A stretch of 64,000 nucleotides of DNA from Oncomelania hupensis. Its lineage: Eukaryota > Mollusca > Gastropoda > Littorinimorpha > Pomatiopsidae. Location: the NCBI GenBank assembly GCA_036898135.1, contig CM072526.1:53414399-53478398 (forward strand), in the 5' to 3' direction. Both the position numbers and the translations under genes were made by a program. Each line of letters starts with the position of its first letter. Positions within the stretch are counted from its first letter, which is position 1. This document shows positions 10,245 through 21,700 of the stretch, piece after piece. The notes beneath the pieces were generated by a model. It did not search any database, had not been told where the DNA came from, and saw only the letters and a program-made list of their open reading frames with translations.

Positions 10245-12400
10245 TTATTGGGCGGGGACGAATTCTGGTGCTGTGGCCCTTAGTTGTGTTGGGTGGGCGA
10301 CAGCTGCTGTGTCCTCCACGAGATGGCGACTGAGGTAGTCGGCTCCGTGGTTCTCTTTGCCGGGGATGTACTCGATTTGGAATGAGTATGCCTGAAGGGT
10401 GAGTGCCCATCTCATCAGGCGAGAGTTCAAAGACTTGGAGGCTGCCAGGAACGATAGTGGTTGGTGGTCCACCTGAACTGTGAAGTGGGTCCCATACAGG
10501 TAGAGTTGGAATTTCTGTATGGCCCAGACTAGTCCAAGACATTCTTTCTCCGACGTGGCGTAGTGGGTCTCGGCGGGTCTCAATTTTCTGCTGGCGTAGG
10601 CGACAGGGAATAGCGTCTCTGCATTCTTGGGGTCGCGCTGTAGCAGTACTGCTCCGAGGCCTAAGTCGCTTGCGTCGGTGCGAAGAACGAATGGCTGAGT
10701 CAAATCGGGTAGGTGGAGTACTGGCGCCGATGTCATTCTGTCCTTGAGTGTTTGGAATGCTGTCTCGCATTCCGCTGTCCAAACTACTTTGTCCGGGGCG
10801 ATTTTCCGGGTTCCATTTGTCAGGGGCACGGCGATGCTGTTGTAGTTGGGGATGAACTTCTGGTAGAAGCCGCAGAGTCCTAGAAACGACTGCACTTCCT
10901 TCTTGGTCTTGGGCCTAGGAGCGTCGAGTAGGCGTTTCACGGTCTTTTCTACCGGTCGCAGGCTTCCTTGACTTATGGTGTGTCCCAGAAATTCTAGTTC
11001 TGTGAATCCAATCTGACATTTGGTGGGTCTTGCCGTCAATCCCGTGTCTCTGAGGCGGGCGAGTAGTTGCTGTAGGAGCGTGACATGTTCCTCCCACGTA
11101 GGTGTAGCGATGAGGATGTCGTCCATAAACGAGTGTAGGTGCTCGCTGCTCAGGGGTGCCAGGAGTTTTCGCATCATGGCGCTGAAGATGCTGGGTGCGT
11201 TGTGGAGTCCGAATGGAAGCACGTTGAATTCGAAGTGTCCTTCCATAGTGCTGAAAGCTAGGTACTTTCGGACTTGTGGTTGTACTGGTATCTGATAGTA
11301 TCCTTTGCTGAGGTCGATGCGTGAGAAGTACTTCTCGCTGTAGCTTGGCAAATAGGTCTGTCTGGTCCGGGAGTGGCTCTGGCTGGAACTGCGTTACCGC
11401 ATTCAGGAGTCTGAAGTCGATGCACAGTCGATGCTCTCCGTTGGGTTTTCGCAACAATACCGTGCCTGCGCTGTAGGGTGAAGTAGACTCTGAGATGATT
11501 CCGGCTGCCAGTAAGGTGTCTATCTCTTCCTTGATGGCTCGCTGCTGAGACAGTGGCATCGGGTAGAGCTTCTGGCGGACGGGTGTTGGGTCGGTCACCG
11601 TTAAGGTTACTTCGACGAGGTCTGTCCTCCCTGGTCGGTCTGTTAGCACAGTCTGATGTTGTCGAATGACCTGGAGTACTTGCTGTTGCTGTTTAGCGGC
11701 TAGGTCTCCGTTGAGTATCACGTCTTTGTAGGTTTCTTTGGAGTGCAGGGGATACTCTACTGCATTGGTCTCCATGCTTTCTCCTTCTTCCGCGATGGCG
11801 ATGGCTAACAAGTTGTGAGTGCTGGGGGTCGCTGGTCGGTCCGTATACTTCTTGAGGAGATTGATGTGGTGGTATCGGGCTCTCCCGTTCACCTCTACTT
11901 GGTAGACTGTCTTGGATTTCTTGGCAGTCACCCGGTACGGTCCTCTCCAAGCGATGTCCAGCTTGTTGGTTCCACTTGGAAGTAAGAGTAGCACTTGATC
12001 GCCGACTTGCAGTTCTCTGTCCTTCGCGTGGCGGTTGTAGTACTTCGCCTGACGGGCTCTTGCCTTCTTCAGTGCTTCACCAGCTTTCTTCCACGTTGCT
12101 TTGAGGGTTTCCTGCAGGTCTGCGACGTACTTGGTGGCACCTCTTGGTGTGTCGTCTATCTTGGCTTCCGTCCAACTTCTGCGTAGGGCTTCTAGCGGTC
12201 CTGCTAGAGGTCTGCCGAATAGCAATGTTGACGGGGTGTAGCCTGTGGCTGCATGGGGCGTTTCTCTGTATGCGAACAGTGCCGCATTCACGTAGGTGTC
12301 CCACGCTTCTGGATTGTCGTCGGCGACTTTCCTGAGGATGGTGAGAAGGGTTCCATTCAGTCTTTCTACTTGTCCGTTGCTGGCGGGGGTGGTATGGTGG
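10245..12400 (-). pseudogene. Gypsy-1 integrase C-terminus, reverse transcriptase and RNase H (frameshifted)
   Basis: This is the downstream part of Pol. The frame at 12291-11340 begins in the integrase core tail (NAALFAYRETPHAATGY) and contains the GPY/F-type C-terminal segment (WRGPYRV). It continues without a gap into the RT start (PMPLSQQRAIKEEIDTLL, then RLCIDFRLLNAVT). A one-base loss near 11335 moves the rest into the frame 11351-10245, which holds motif A (RIDLSKGYYQ), PFGLHNAPSIF, the catalytic FMDD, and RNase H (RTDAS, SEKECLGLVWA, VDHQPL, GADYLSR). Because IN, GPY and RT share one reading frame, the IN-RT order is real and not an assembly of two elements. The short frame in the other phase ending near 10915 is an artefact of the shift. 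Confidence 0.93.
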
Positions 12401-14809
12401 TGTGCGAATGTGATGAACTTGTATCAACTCGAACACGTCTTGCATCAGGCGGCCGGTGAACTGAGATCCGTTGTCCGTTCTAATGCTGTCCGGGAATCCG
12501 ACTCTGGTAAAGATGGCGATGAGTGCATCTGCGATCTTCTTGGTGTCGATCGCTGGCAACGGGACTGCTTCGCACCACATCGTACATGCGTCGACGAGTG
12601 TGAGTAGAAATCTGTTCCGCTTCTTGGTCATGGGCAGTGGTCCTACTATGTCTACTGAGACTTGCTGGAATGGCACGCCGACTACTACCGATGGTCCTAA
12701 GGTAACTGGTACGGTGTGATGTCGCGGGGAATATCGTTGACATTGGTGGCAAGATTTCACGTAGCGCTTGACATCCTCCGTGATTCCTGGCCAATAGTAG
12801 TGTGCGCTGATTCTCTGCACTGTGGCTCCAATTCCCATGTGTCCGCTGAGTGGCATGCTGTGGCCTAATTCTAGTACTTGGGCTCGAAGGGTGGCTGGTA
12901 GTACTAGTTGGGTGTGATCTCCATCTCCTTGTCGATGTAGAACTCCCTCTTCCATGTAGAAGTCTCCCTTGTGCGGGGGTGTGTGCGCCTTGGGTAGCTT
13001 CTGGAAGCACTTCGCTATCGAGGTGTCTTCTTTCTGTGCTGTTTTGATCTCTTCGAGTCCTGGATTCGGAGCGAACTCGGGCTGGGGTGGTTGGGTTTTA
13101 GCTTGGGCCCTGGTTTGCACTGCAGCTATCTCTACAGTTTTGGGGGGCGTGCCTAAGAACACATACCTACAACCTAGCACTAGATCATACAGGGGTTTCT
13201 GTAAAACAGCTGCTTGGATTCGTCCTGTGACGTACCTACTCTCTACTTCTATCCAAGCTATTGGGCAAGTAGTCGTCGGTTTCGTCAAGTCTGCTCCTTG
13301 TAAGTCGACTGTCTTGTCTGTCAAGTCCGCGCGCGATACAAGAGATTCGCTAACTATCGCGTCGTATGATAGACCTGTGTCATACAGACAGTTCGCTTCT
13401 TTTCCGTTGACCTTGACCGTGTCTGTCACCGATGGGTGATCTCCGATCGTGTGTGGCTTGTTACCGCTGCTTTGAGTTAGAACTCTGTGCGCTGGCCGGC
13501 TTTCGCGCTCTTCCCTACGTTGTGCGGCCAACTTGAAACATTCTGCGGTGGAGTGATTGTTTCTGTTGCAGAACGAACAATACCGTCTCTGTTCTGCGGG
13601 ACCTCTTTTCCCGAATTCCGTGTTGGGTCCTTTATTTTGCCCAGGTCTGGGGTTATTCGGCTTATTCGCGGTGCGCTCTTCCCGGTTAGGGCTTCGTTTC
13701 TGTGCCTCTTTCCCGTTAGGCTTTAGGTCTCGCCTGAAGCTCTTGGCTTCTCCGTGTGCGGCCACGTACCTATCTGCGACCTTGACCAGATCTTCCAGTC
13801 TTTCCGCGCCCTGCTCTACTGAGAATGTTCTCAGCTCGGGGGTCATGGTTTCCCGTAGCTGTTCCCATACTAACAGTTCTGTCAGTCCATCATACGTCTT
13901 AGCCGTGGCTGACTGGCTAATCCACTTATCCAGCATTGTGGACAACCGATCCGCGAACTGCGCATAGCTCTCTCCTTTCACTCTCCGATTGGTGCGGAAC
14001 TTTTGCCGGTAGCATTCTCCTGTCAGTTCGAATCCCGTTAGGAGTGCCTCTTTTACTTTGTGATAGTCAGTCACTCTGTCAGTCGGTAGCTTACTGTAGA
14101 TGTCATAAGCCTTTCCTCTAAGCCCTTGACTAAGCTTAAAAGACCAATGAGTGGGATCTAGTTTGTACTCTGTTGCTAGACGCTCAAACCTAGTCAGATA
14201 GAGATCTAGACCTTCTTCTCTCTCATTGAATGTTCCCAGTGGAAATGACATTCCTTGTACAGGGTTGGATGCTACCTCTAGCTGATCTGAGTGGGGAGGG
14301 GTTGAGGAAGAACTTGAAGCTCCTGATCCCAATCTTCTTAGCTCTAACTCATGCTGTCTGTCTTTTTCCTTTTCTGCCCTCTCATACTCCCATTTCCTAA
14401 CTTCTGCCTTCTCTCTCTGCTGCTAATGCTGCCTTCTTCTGTTCTCCTTCTAATTCTAATTTCTTCTGTTTCTCTTGCTGCTTCTAACTCTGCTTTCTTT
14501 TGCTCTGCTTCTAATTCTGCTTTTTTCTGTTCTCTTGCTGCTTCTAACTCTGCTTTCTTTTGCTCTGCTTCTAATGCTAATTTCTTTGCCTCTCTCTCTG
14601 CCTCTAATTCTGCTTTTTTCTGTTCTCTCTGCGGCTCTCTCTGCTGCTTCGAGTTTCTTCGCCTCTCTCTCTGCTGCTCTCTCTGCCTTAGCCTCCTGTT
14701 TCTCTACCTCTGCATTGATATACGCAATTAGGTCTCCCCCTGCTAAGTGTAAAGCTTCTCCTAGTTCCTTGAAACGCAATCTCAAGGCCACTGGGTCCGA
14801 CATTGTCAA
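12377..14809 (-). pseudogene. Gypsy-1 Gag, protease and integrase N-terminal part (frameshifted)
   Basis: Gag starts at ATG 14803 or 14809 (MSDPVALRLRFKELGEAL), followed by a Glu/Lys-rich coiled coil containing a duplicated 20-residue unit (14470-14590). The coil is read in three frames because of shifts near 14615 and 14425. From 14332 the frame stays open: capsid region (THWSFKLSQGLRGKAYDIY), CCHC zinc knuckle CSFCNRNNHSTAEC, aspartic protease motif LYDTG, integrase HHCC zinc domain (GHSMPLSGH then CHQC), and core Asp residues in VSVDIVGP and RTDNGSQF. An extra base in a 5-G run (12385-12389, + strand) shifts the frame just before the catalytic Glu. The protease reads DTGL instead of the common DTGA/S. 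The start at 14332 is a TTG and is not a true initiation site. Confidence 0.9.
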
Positions 14810-15148
14810 ACGTGTCTATGAACAACCTCTGAATCACGTGGAATACCAAAACACTAGCAATATTGCAAGTCAATAACAACAATGCAAAGACCATAAAATT
14901 CGTAATCAATAATAGAATAAAACAAGAGTCAAATGGCATACAACAGTTATTTAAGCAAAACCTGCAAAAGAACAATGCAACATACAGGCACAAAAATATT
15001 TGAAGCAAAAAAGTTTTTAACTAAAGAATAGTGCACCAAAACTGAGTCAATGTTATACCCTTACACTATTCTAAGTTATTCTACTACTACTGTTATCTAA
15101 TTTTATTGTACTTAGATCCGGTTATACCCAATTCCTATTATACACAGA

Positions 15149-15166
15149 TCCTGGCTAGGCTCGCCA
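15149..15166 (-). promoter_or_regulatory. Gypsy-1 putative primer-binding site
   Basis: On the coding strand, 7 bases after the 5' LTR, the sequence TGGCGAGCCTAGCCAGGA begins with the TGG that pairs with a tRNA CCA end. The priming tRNA is not identified. Confidence 0.55.
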
Positions 15167-15173
15167 ATTAAAG

Positions 15174-16692
15174 TGTCACGTGGGGTTTATGGGCTCTGCA
15201 CAATGGAATTATGGACCCTCACGTTTATTCGGTGGGAACTGCTAGTAAGTCACCCTATGAATTACTTTAATAAATTTATTTGTTTAGCTCGTTCTGTGTT
15301 AAGGTTGGGGTACAGAGATAGATAGAAAAATGGTAAAAGATTACTGTCACACTAGCTTTCACACGGCTATGAATCATATGTAGTCCAGCCACTTGATAAC
15401 AGTTAAAATCACACATTTATTTCTTCTACTCTATACAAGATTCTCTAAGTACTAATCTAACTTAAAAAGTCTCAGTTACTGCTAATAGTTCGATCGCTGA
15501 TAGTCTAGGCAGCTGTTATATCTTCCTCGGGCACTTGCTATTATATCTCATGTAGATTTGGACTACTGTGGTCCGTTTTACAGTTTCTGAAGAGTTGGAC
15601 TACTGTGGTCCTGTTTTGATCAGTTTAAGTGCACCTTTGTTTTTGCACTTAACTGCTAGATGGTGCGTGCGAAGTCCTTCTGTGAGGTAGCTTCTGGTAC
15701 ACCTTTGTCGTTGTGTAGTTGGGTTCCCTTGCCACGCTGTGGGGTCTGACAGGGTGTTTTTCCGGGTAGCTCTTTCCGACTTGTGCGGTAGAGGCTCCTC
15801 AACCAACTCGTCGTTTCTGTGGAGTGGGGTGCACAGGATAGCTCGCCTGCTCGTCTGTAATATAAGAGACGAAATTCTGCACAACCCTGAATAATCGGTT
15901 TGTGCAGAGCGTCTCACTGAAAGCCAAAGTAGCCCTCAGTGATAGCTCCACATCTCTATACATAAGCGACGAACATTCTGCTACTTCCGGGGTCCACTGG
16001 AATCTCACTCTAAATTCCTATACATACATAAATATCAATCGTGTCTAACTATACACATACAGAATTAATAATATTATAAACATTCAGTGGTACAGCCACT
16101 GGTCTGCAAACATACATATAAGTTAAACAACAGTGGTTCCGTACAGCATACAACATGGCGGCGCAACCGGTCGTGTTTCGCCACGTGTTCGGCTTTTCCA
16201 CATGGTCACGCAAATTCGGATTAACAATTCACATTTATGCATAGCAAATTCCACAAACATAATTTCAACAATAATATAAATATATCACGATGAAACAGAA
16301 GGGTGTTCATTTACCTGTTTGACAAGTTCAGGCCCGTGATGACTTGAGAGAATTCTAAGATTCTAAAGTCCTGCTTCCTGGTCTATGAGTGAAGAGATTT
16401 CTCTAGCTTTGGAGATGTTGACTCTTCCTCGTCTCACACACGACTGATTCAAACTGTGTTAGGCTCTGACACAGTCAGAACTGCTCTACCCGCTTAGCCT
16501 GCTTCTGATTGGTTAAAACGGTCAGATTCAAAGCTCAAGTGCTGACTCACTGCGCTGTGTGTGGCTCGCTCGCCGTGTGTGGCCTGCTGTGTAATTTAAT
16601 TGCTGCTGTGTAATACTACTCTACTTACTAAACCAGACTACACATGGCTAAAACAGTCAACAAGCAGAGTTAAAACTAGCCAATTCATGACA
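15174..16692 (-). repeat. Gypsy-1 5' LTR
   Basis: This direct repeat of 8552-10075 starts TGTCACG and ends CATGACA. Most of the length is nearly identical to its partner, with single-base changes and one 2-bp gap. The region 16612-16670 is highly diverged. Confidence 0.95.
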
Positions 16693-16705
16693 CTATTTAC
16701 AACTA

Positions 16706-17012
16706 TGTACATAAATGACAAAAAAGACAGAAATATCATAGGAAGCCCTAGGGACCATTTTGGCAGAAAGCGTCCAATATTCCCAAGCTGACCCAACAGA
16801 CCTCATACACAAATGAGGACTTTTGGAAGGGTTTTCAAGAAAAAAGGTAGGTGACTGGTCTTGAGAAGAAGATAGTATAGTAGATTGATACAACAAAATA
16901 GGAATGAGATAGAACAAATGAGAAAGACAGCGACAATGGGAATTTAAAGCACTAAATTTCCAGAAAGTGGGGATATTATTTATACAGAAACCCCCGGCAC
17001 CCCTACGGGATG
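16706..17012 (-). mobile_element. Dispersed ~575-bp repeat, copy 3 (truncated)
   Basis: It matches the 5' half of the 4008-4580 repeat in reverse orientation, from CATAGGAAGCCCTAG to CCCCCGGCACCCCTACGGG. The 3' half with the LINE-like tail is missing, and similarity stops about 13 bp from the gypsy-1 LTR. The stretch 17013-17221 beyond it has a 14-G run and no gene. Confidence 0.8.
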
Positions 17013-17221
17013 AGACAGAAGGAGTGGGCAAGCATACAAAATGTACGCCGTACTGGGTATACCACGTTAACCTCTTCAAGCTGAGCTACGTTGTTTGGAA
17101 CGGGCAGAGGGTGGTGATGGGAGAGGGAAGGAGGGGGGGGGGGGGGTGATTGGTTAGGCGTGGGTGGGGGGTGGTTTCGAGTTCATAATTATTATAAACC
17201 GGGGAGTACATATCAAGAAAT

Positions 17222-17644
17222 GACAGAAATGTGTCACGTTAAGCAACGTTGAGCGCGATTAGTACTGAGATGTGTGACAGTACTTGGAATGTGTCACGTT
17301 AAGCAACGTTGAGCGCGGTTAGTACTGAGATGTGTGACAGTACTTGGAATGTGTCACGTTAAGCAACGTTGAGCGCGGTTAGTACTGAGATGTGTGACAG
17401 TACTTGGAATGTGTCACGTTAAGCAACGTTGAGCGCGGTTAGTACTGAGATGTGTGACAGTACTTGGAATGTGTCACGTTAAGCAACGTTGAGCGCGGTT
17501 AGTACTGAGATGTGTGACAGTACTTGGAATGTGTCACGTTAAGCAACGTTGAGCGCGGTTAGTACTGAGATGTGTGACAGTACTTGGAATGTGTCACGTT
17601 AAGCAACGTTGAGCGCGGTTAGTACTGAGATGTGTGACAGTACT
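17222..17644. repeat. 60-bp satellite array, block 1 (7 copies)
   Basis: Seven tandem copies of a 60-bp monomer are nearly perfect after the first. Most of the monomer resembles the 3' half of metazoan 5S rRNA: GTTAAGCAACGT, then GAGC, CGGTTAGTACT, a diverged GGATGGGTGAC, and TTGGAA. The array continues in phase at 25694 after the inserted gypsy-2. Confidence 0.97.
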
Positions 17645-18633
17645 TGTAATGCATGGATATTTAGCGTAGGTGCAATATATATATATGACTCCTAAAGAAT
17701 TATGTGTGCGTGCACGTTCTCTCTGTTAACTACCACACCCACAAACGTACGGACTCTTCTCAACACAAACAAACACCAACACCAGATATCCGTTCCACGT
17801 TCTCAAAATTTATATAAATAATCAACAATAATCCTTATCAATCTCTCACTCTAATCTTTCACACAAAATACTTCCACACCGTTTCACTTTATACACCAAT
17901 CCCGCACTGGTTTGATAATGCCGCACTAGAGCGACCGAGCCTGGGTAACCGAGGTCAGGCAATTTCTTGTCCTGGTCAAAACGATAAGTACAAGACACAC
18001 AGTACCTTTTCTTAGCTGACTTCACACAAGCTGGCACTAGATGCCAGAGATGATTCGCACGAATGAGCGTCGACGGGCGGAGGAGCGATCGTGACCTCCA
18101 GTCCACCCGAAGTAGATAACGTAGACTTTGGTCAGGCGAAGGGCGTAAGACTGACCCTCTCCGATGTCCCTCACTCGTTGCCTCCAATCTCTCTCCTGTC
18201 CCCACCTGGACAGCACGGAGCCACAGCCGCTCCTGAGTAAGCCTCTCGCTTCTAAGTAGGCCTCCAAGTAGGCCTCCAAGTAGGCCGCTGTAATTTCTAC
18301 AGCACAAAAATACAGCTTCCACTTCCAGACAGAAAGTTCCACCGAACCTGTACACCTTGACAGGTTCACAGTGCCTTCTTCATCTTTTAGTTATTCCACA
18401 ATTTACTTTTTTTTCTTCTTTTAACTTTTTGTTATTTCCTGGCCTACATACACATACGGCTCCACGGGCACACCAGCCTGACACAGAATTTTTGAGTGAG
18501 TGAACAATTTTTCCTCTAATTCAAACTTTGATTAATTCAAACCTTCATATCATTGGCTCCCGAATCATAGCCAATCAAAAACACCGTACAATAAACGAAT
18601 TATAAAAAACCCGGAAAAATCCCGTTCTCTACA
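17645..18633 (-). repeat. Gypsy-2 3' LTR
   Basis: A 989-bp LTR identical by eye to 24700-25688. It includes three tandem copies of a 12-bp unit (AAGTAGGCCTCC) near 18255-18290. The 169-residue and 110-residue frames inside are the same in both LTRs and have no recognisable product. Confidence 0.96.
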
Positions 18634-18636
18634 CTA

Positions 18637-18653
18637 CCCCCCCCCCCCCCTCT
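18637..18653 (-). promoter_or_regulatory. Gypsy-2 polypurine tract
   Basis: On the coding strand an AGA followed by a 14-G run ends 3 bases before the 3' LTR. This is the expected plus-strand primer site. The homopolymer could also be a sequencing-length uncertainty. Confidence 0.8.
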
Positions 18654-18729
18654 ACGAAAAAAAGAGACCGACCGAGGTTTCTTTTTTGAAAAGCAGCAGT
18701 CTTTTCCAAGAACAGTTCTTCCGCAACAC

Positions 18730-21700
18730 CTATGGCACAAACTGATCGACAGCAGAATGCGACAGAAGATCAGCAAGAATGTTGCGAGATCCCGGAAGAG
18801 GTTCAATATGAAAATTGTACTCTTGCAAAGACAGAGCCCATCGCATGATTCTCGTATTTTTGAACCTACATGTCTGCATGTATGTGAGCGGTCTGTGATC
18901 TGTCTGCAAGATGAATGCAACACCCCACAGGAAACGTGAGAACTTCGAGACAGCCCATACAATGGCAAGACATTCTCTCTCAATGGTACTGTACCTCACT
19001 TCCCTGGGCAACAACTTCCTGCTGGCGAAACAGACCGGATGCAAGACACCCTCCATCTCCTGCATCAAAACAGCACCAATACCAAACGAACTGGCATCTG
19101 TACGCAGTACAAACTGTTCCTGCAATCGTGGTAACTGCAAGACTGGCGCCGTAGAAAACAAGCGTTTCACCGCAGTCAACGCTTCATCACACTCAGCTGA
19201 CCACACAATGGACCTGATCTTTGAATCCTTCGTAAGATCCGAAATGGGTGCAAGCAGTGCAGAAAAATTTGGGATGTAGCATCTGTAGAATCCCAACAGC
19301 CCCAGAATCGACCGGACCTGTTTCTTGGTCGTAGGTGTAGGGATGGCCAAAATCTTCTCAATCTTCTTCCCCTCAGGCCGCAACACTCCCTCACCAACCA
19401 CATGCCCAAGAAACTCAAGACTGCGAAAACCTGCAGCAATCTTCGATGGCCTAGCAGTAAGACCATACTGCTTCAGTTTCTGAAGAACTCCTCTCACATG
19501 CACCAGATGTTGTTGGAAAGCTTCACTGTGCACAAGGATGTCATCGAAAAAATTCATAGCTGAAACTTCCTGGAGTTCCAACACCCTCATCATGCGAGCA
19601 AAAACAGCAGGAGCAGAAACTAACCCAAATGGCATTCTAACCCACTGAAACAAACCCATGTGGGTGGCAAAAGCAGTCTTATGCCTATCCACAGGATTGA
19701 CGACAATCTGCCAGGATCCCTTGGCTAAGTCAATGCGAGTGAAAAACACACTGGATGCAAGTCTTGTGTACAACTCGGTGACATCTGGAATCGGCTCGGC
19801 GTCAAAAAGAGTAACCTTATTCAGCGCCCTATAATCAATGCAGAACCGGCACGAATGATCTTTCTTCTGCACCAAGACCACAGGCGAAGAATATGCCGAA
19901 CTGGACTTCTCAATAACTCCAAGTTCCAACATCGTCTGAATCTCTCGTTCAACAACCTGACGTGAAGCAAACGGCAGATCGTAAGCCCTACGACGAACTG
20001 GAACATCTGATGTCAAATGTACATCCAAAAACAAACCCCCTACAAAAGAACCTGGTTTTGCTGTCAGAATATCAGCATAATCAGAAAAAACATAAAAAAG
20101 ATCCTGACGATCTGACGCAGGCAACAACTCATCAAAAACCACCGACGAAATGTCCTCATCAGTCATAGATGATGCCAAAGGTAACGTTGGCAGCAAAACA
20201 TCATCATCCTCATCATCCTGTACAACACCCACAGACGCCAAAATCTGTCTTGTTGTTTCTTTACGTATCACCATTGAATTCACAACTGTTAAACCCACTG
20301 AACAACAACCAACATGTCCACGATGAGAAACCTTCTCCTTGTCAACATCAAAAAACCTGTCTGAAATCACATCACCCCAATCTACAACCTCACCTTCACA
20401 AACAACTGAATCAACACAGACATCAACTTCAGCAGCGTTTTGGGGACGACGGTAGTACCGCTTCAGCATGTTAGCGTGAAAAATCTTTGTCTTCCCCTTG
20501 ACCACAATCTTGTAGTCAGGATGCATGCATTCTTGTATGGTGTATGGTCCTAACCACTTCATGAGTAATTTATTTGTCTCGGATGGCAACAGAACCAATA
20601 CCTCATCTTTAACGGCAAAAGTGCGTTTCTTAGCTGACCTATCAAAGTAAGCTTTGTTCTTTGCTGATGAGTGTGCAGAGTTTTGCCTAGCCAATTCACA
20701 AGTCTCAGCAATGATGTTCTTCAACTCGAAAACATGCAAATACAATGGCTGTGCATCTACATCCTTTGAAGACTGGTCCTGGGTCCAAGAATCAGCAAGT
20801 AACGAAATCGGACCACGAGGTTGGCGACCAAACATCAACTCAAAGGGACTGAATCCAGTACTCTCCGAAGGTAACTCCCGACAAGCAAAAAGCAGAGCAG
20901 GCAAGTAACGATGCCACGCCTTTGGATGCGACTGAACAACCTTCCCAAGCATCGCCTTCAACGTCCTGTGAAACCTCTCCACAATTCCATTTGCCTGAGG
21001 ATGATACGGGGACGTCCGAATCGCCCTAGTGCCACACAGTGCGTAGAACTGTTTGATCAACTCAGAGGTAAACTGAGTACCTTGATCGGACAGAATCACC
21101 TTTGGAAAACCCAGCCGAGCAAAAATCGACAGCAACGCCTCTGCAACCTCCACTGAAGAAATGTTCTTAAGTGGCACGGCCTCCGGAAAACGAGTTGCCA
21201 AGTCGACCAATGTCAAAATGTATCGATGGCCTTCCTCCGAAGGTGGCGACAAAGGACCGACCAAGTCAATGTGGACCCTTTCAAACGGAGTAGATGACTG
21301 AGGTACCACAACCAACGGAACTGGCGGAGCCTTCCCCTTCGAAGTTGACTTCTGGCACACATCACAAGTACGAACGTACCTTGAAGTATCCGCTGACACT
21401 CCAGGCCAAAAAAACTTTGAAAGAACTCGCGTCAAAGTACGACGAGTACCACAATGAGCAGCAAGCAACTGATCATGTGAAGTAGCCAAAACAGCAGCAC
21501 GCAACTTCTCTGGAACAACAATCTGCTGTAGAATTTGACCAGGCTTTTCGTACGAACGATACAAAACACCTGCATCCTCAAAGAAAAAATAAGTAGCGGA
21601 AACAACAGCTTTCCTTTCTCCAGACTGAGCAAACGCAAAACATGAAGCAAGACTGGAATCTGATTTCTGAAAATCAATCAACTCCTGACGAGAAACGCCA

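Larger units (their letters stand above)
8552..16692 (-). mobile_element. Gypsy-1: Ty3/gypsy-type LTR retrotransposon, IN-before-RT order
   Basis: An 8.1-kb element on the minus strand lies between direct repeats of 1524 and 1519 bp that start TGTCA and end TGACA. In the coding direction it carries LTR, primer-binding site, gag, protease, integrase, reverse transcriptase, RNase H, polypurine tract, LTR. Integrase upstream of RT is the Gmr1-type order, whereas the proteins are Ty3/gypsy-like (zinc-knuckle Gag, GPY/F-type IN C-terminus, FMDD RT). Four frameshifts in the coding region mean this copy cannot make full proteins. The flanks show no target duplication (ATCAT on the left, CTATT on the right). 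Confidence 0.93.

Noticed and set aside
17020..17090. Possible integrase C-terminal relic (VYHVNLFKLS)
   Set aside because: Too short and without neighbouring pol sequence to support.
17846..18355. 169-residue frame in the gypsy-2 LTR, also at 24901-25410
   Set aside because: Identical because the LTRs are identical; it includes 12-bp tandem repeats and no known domain.
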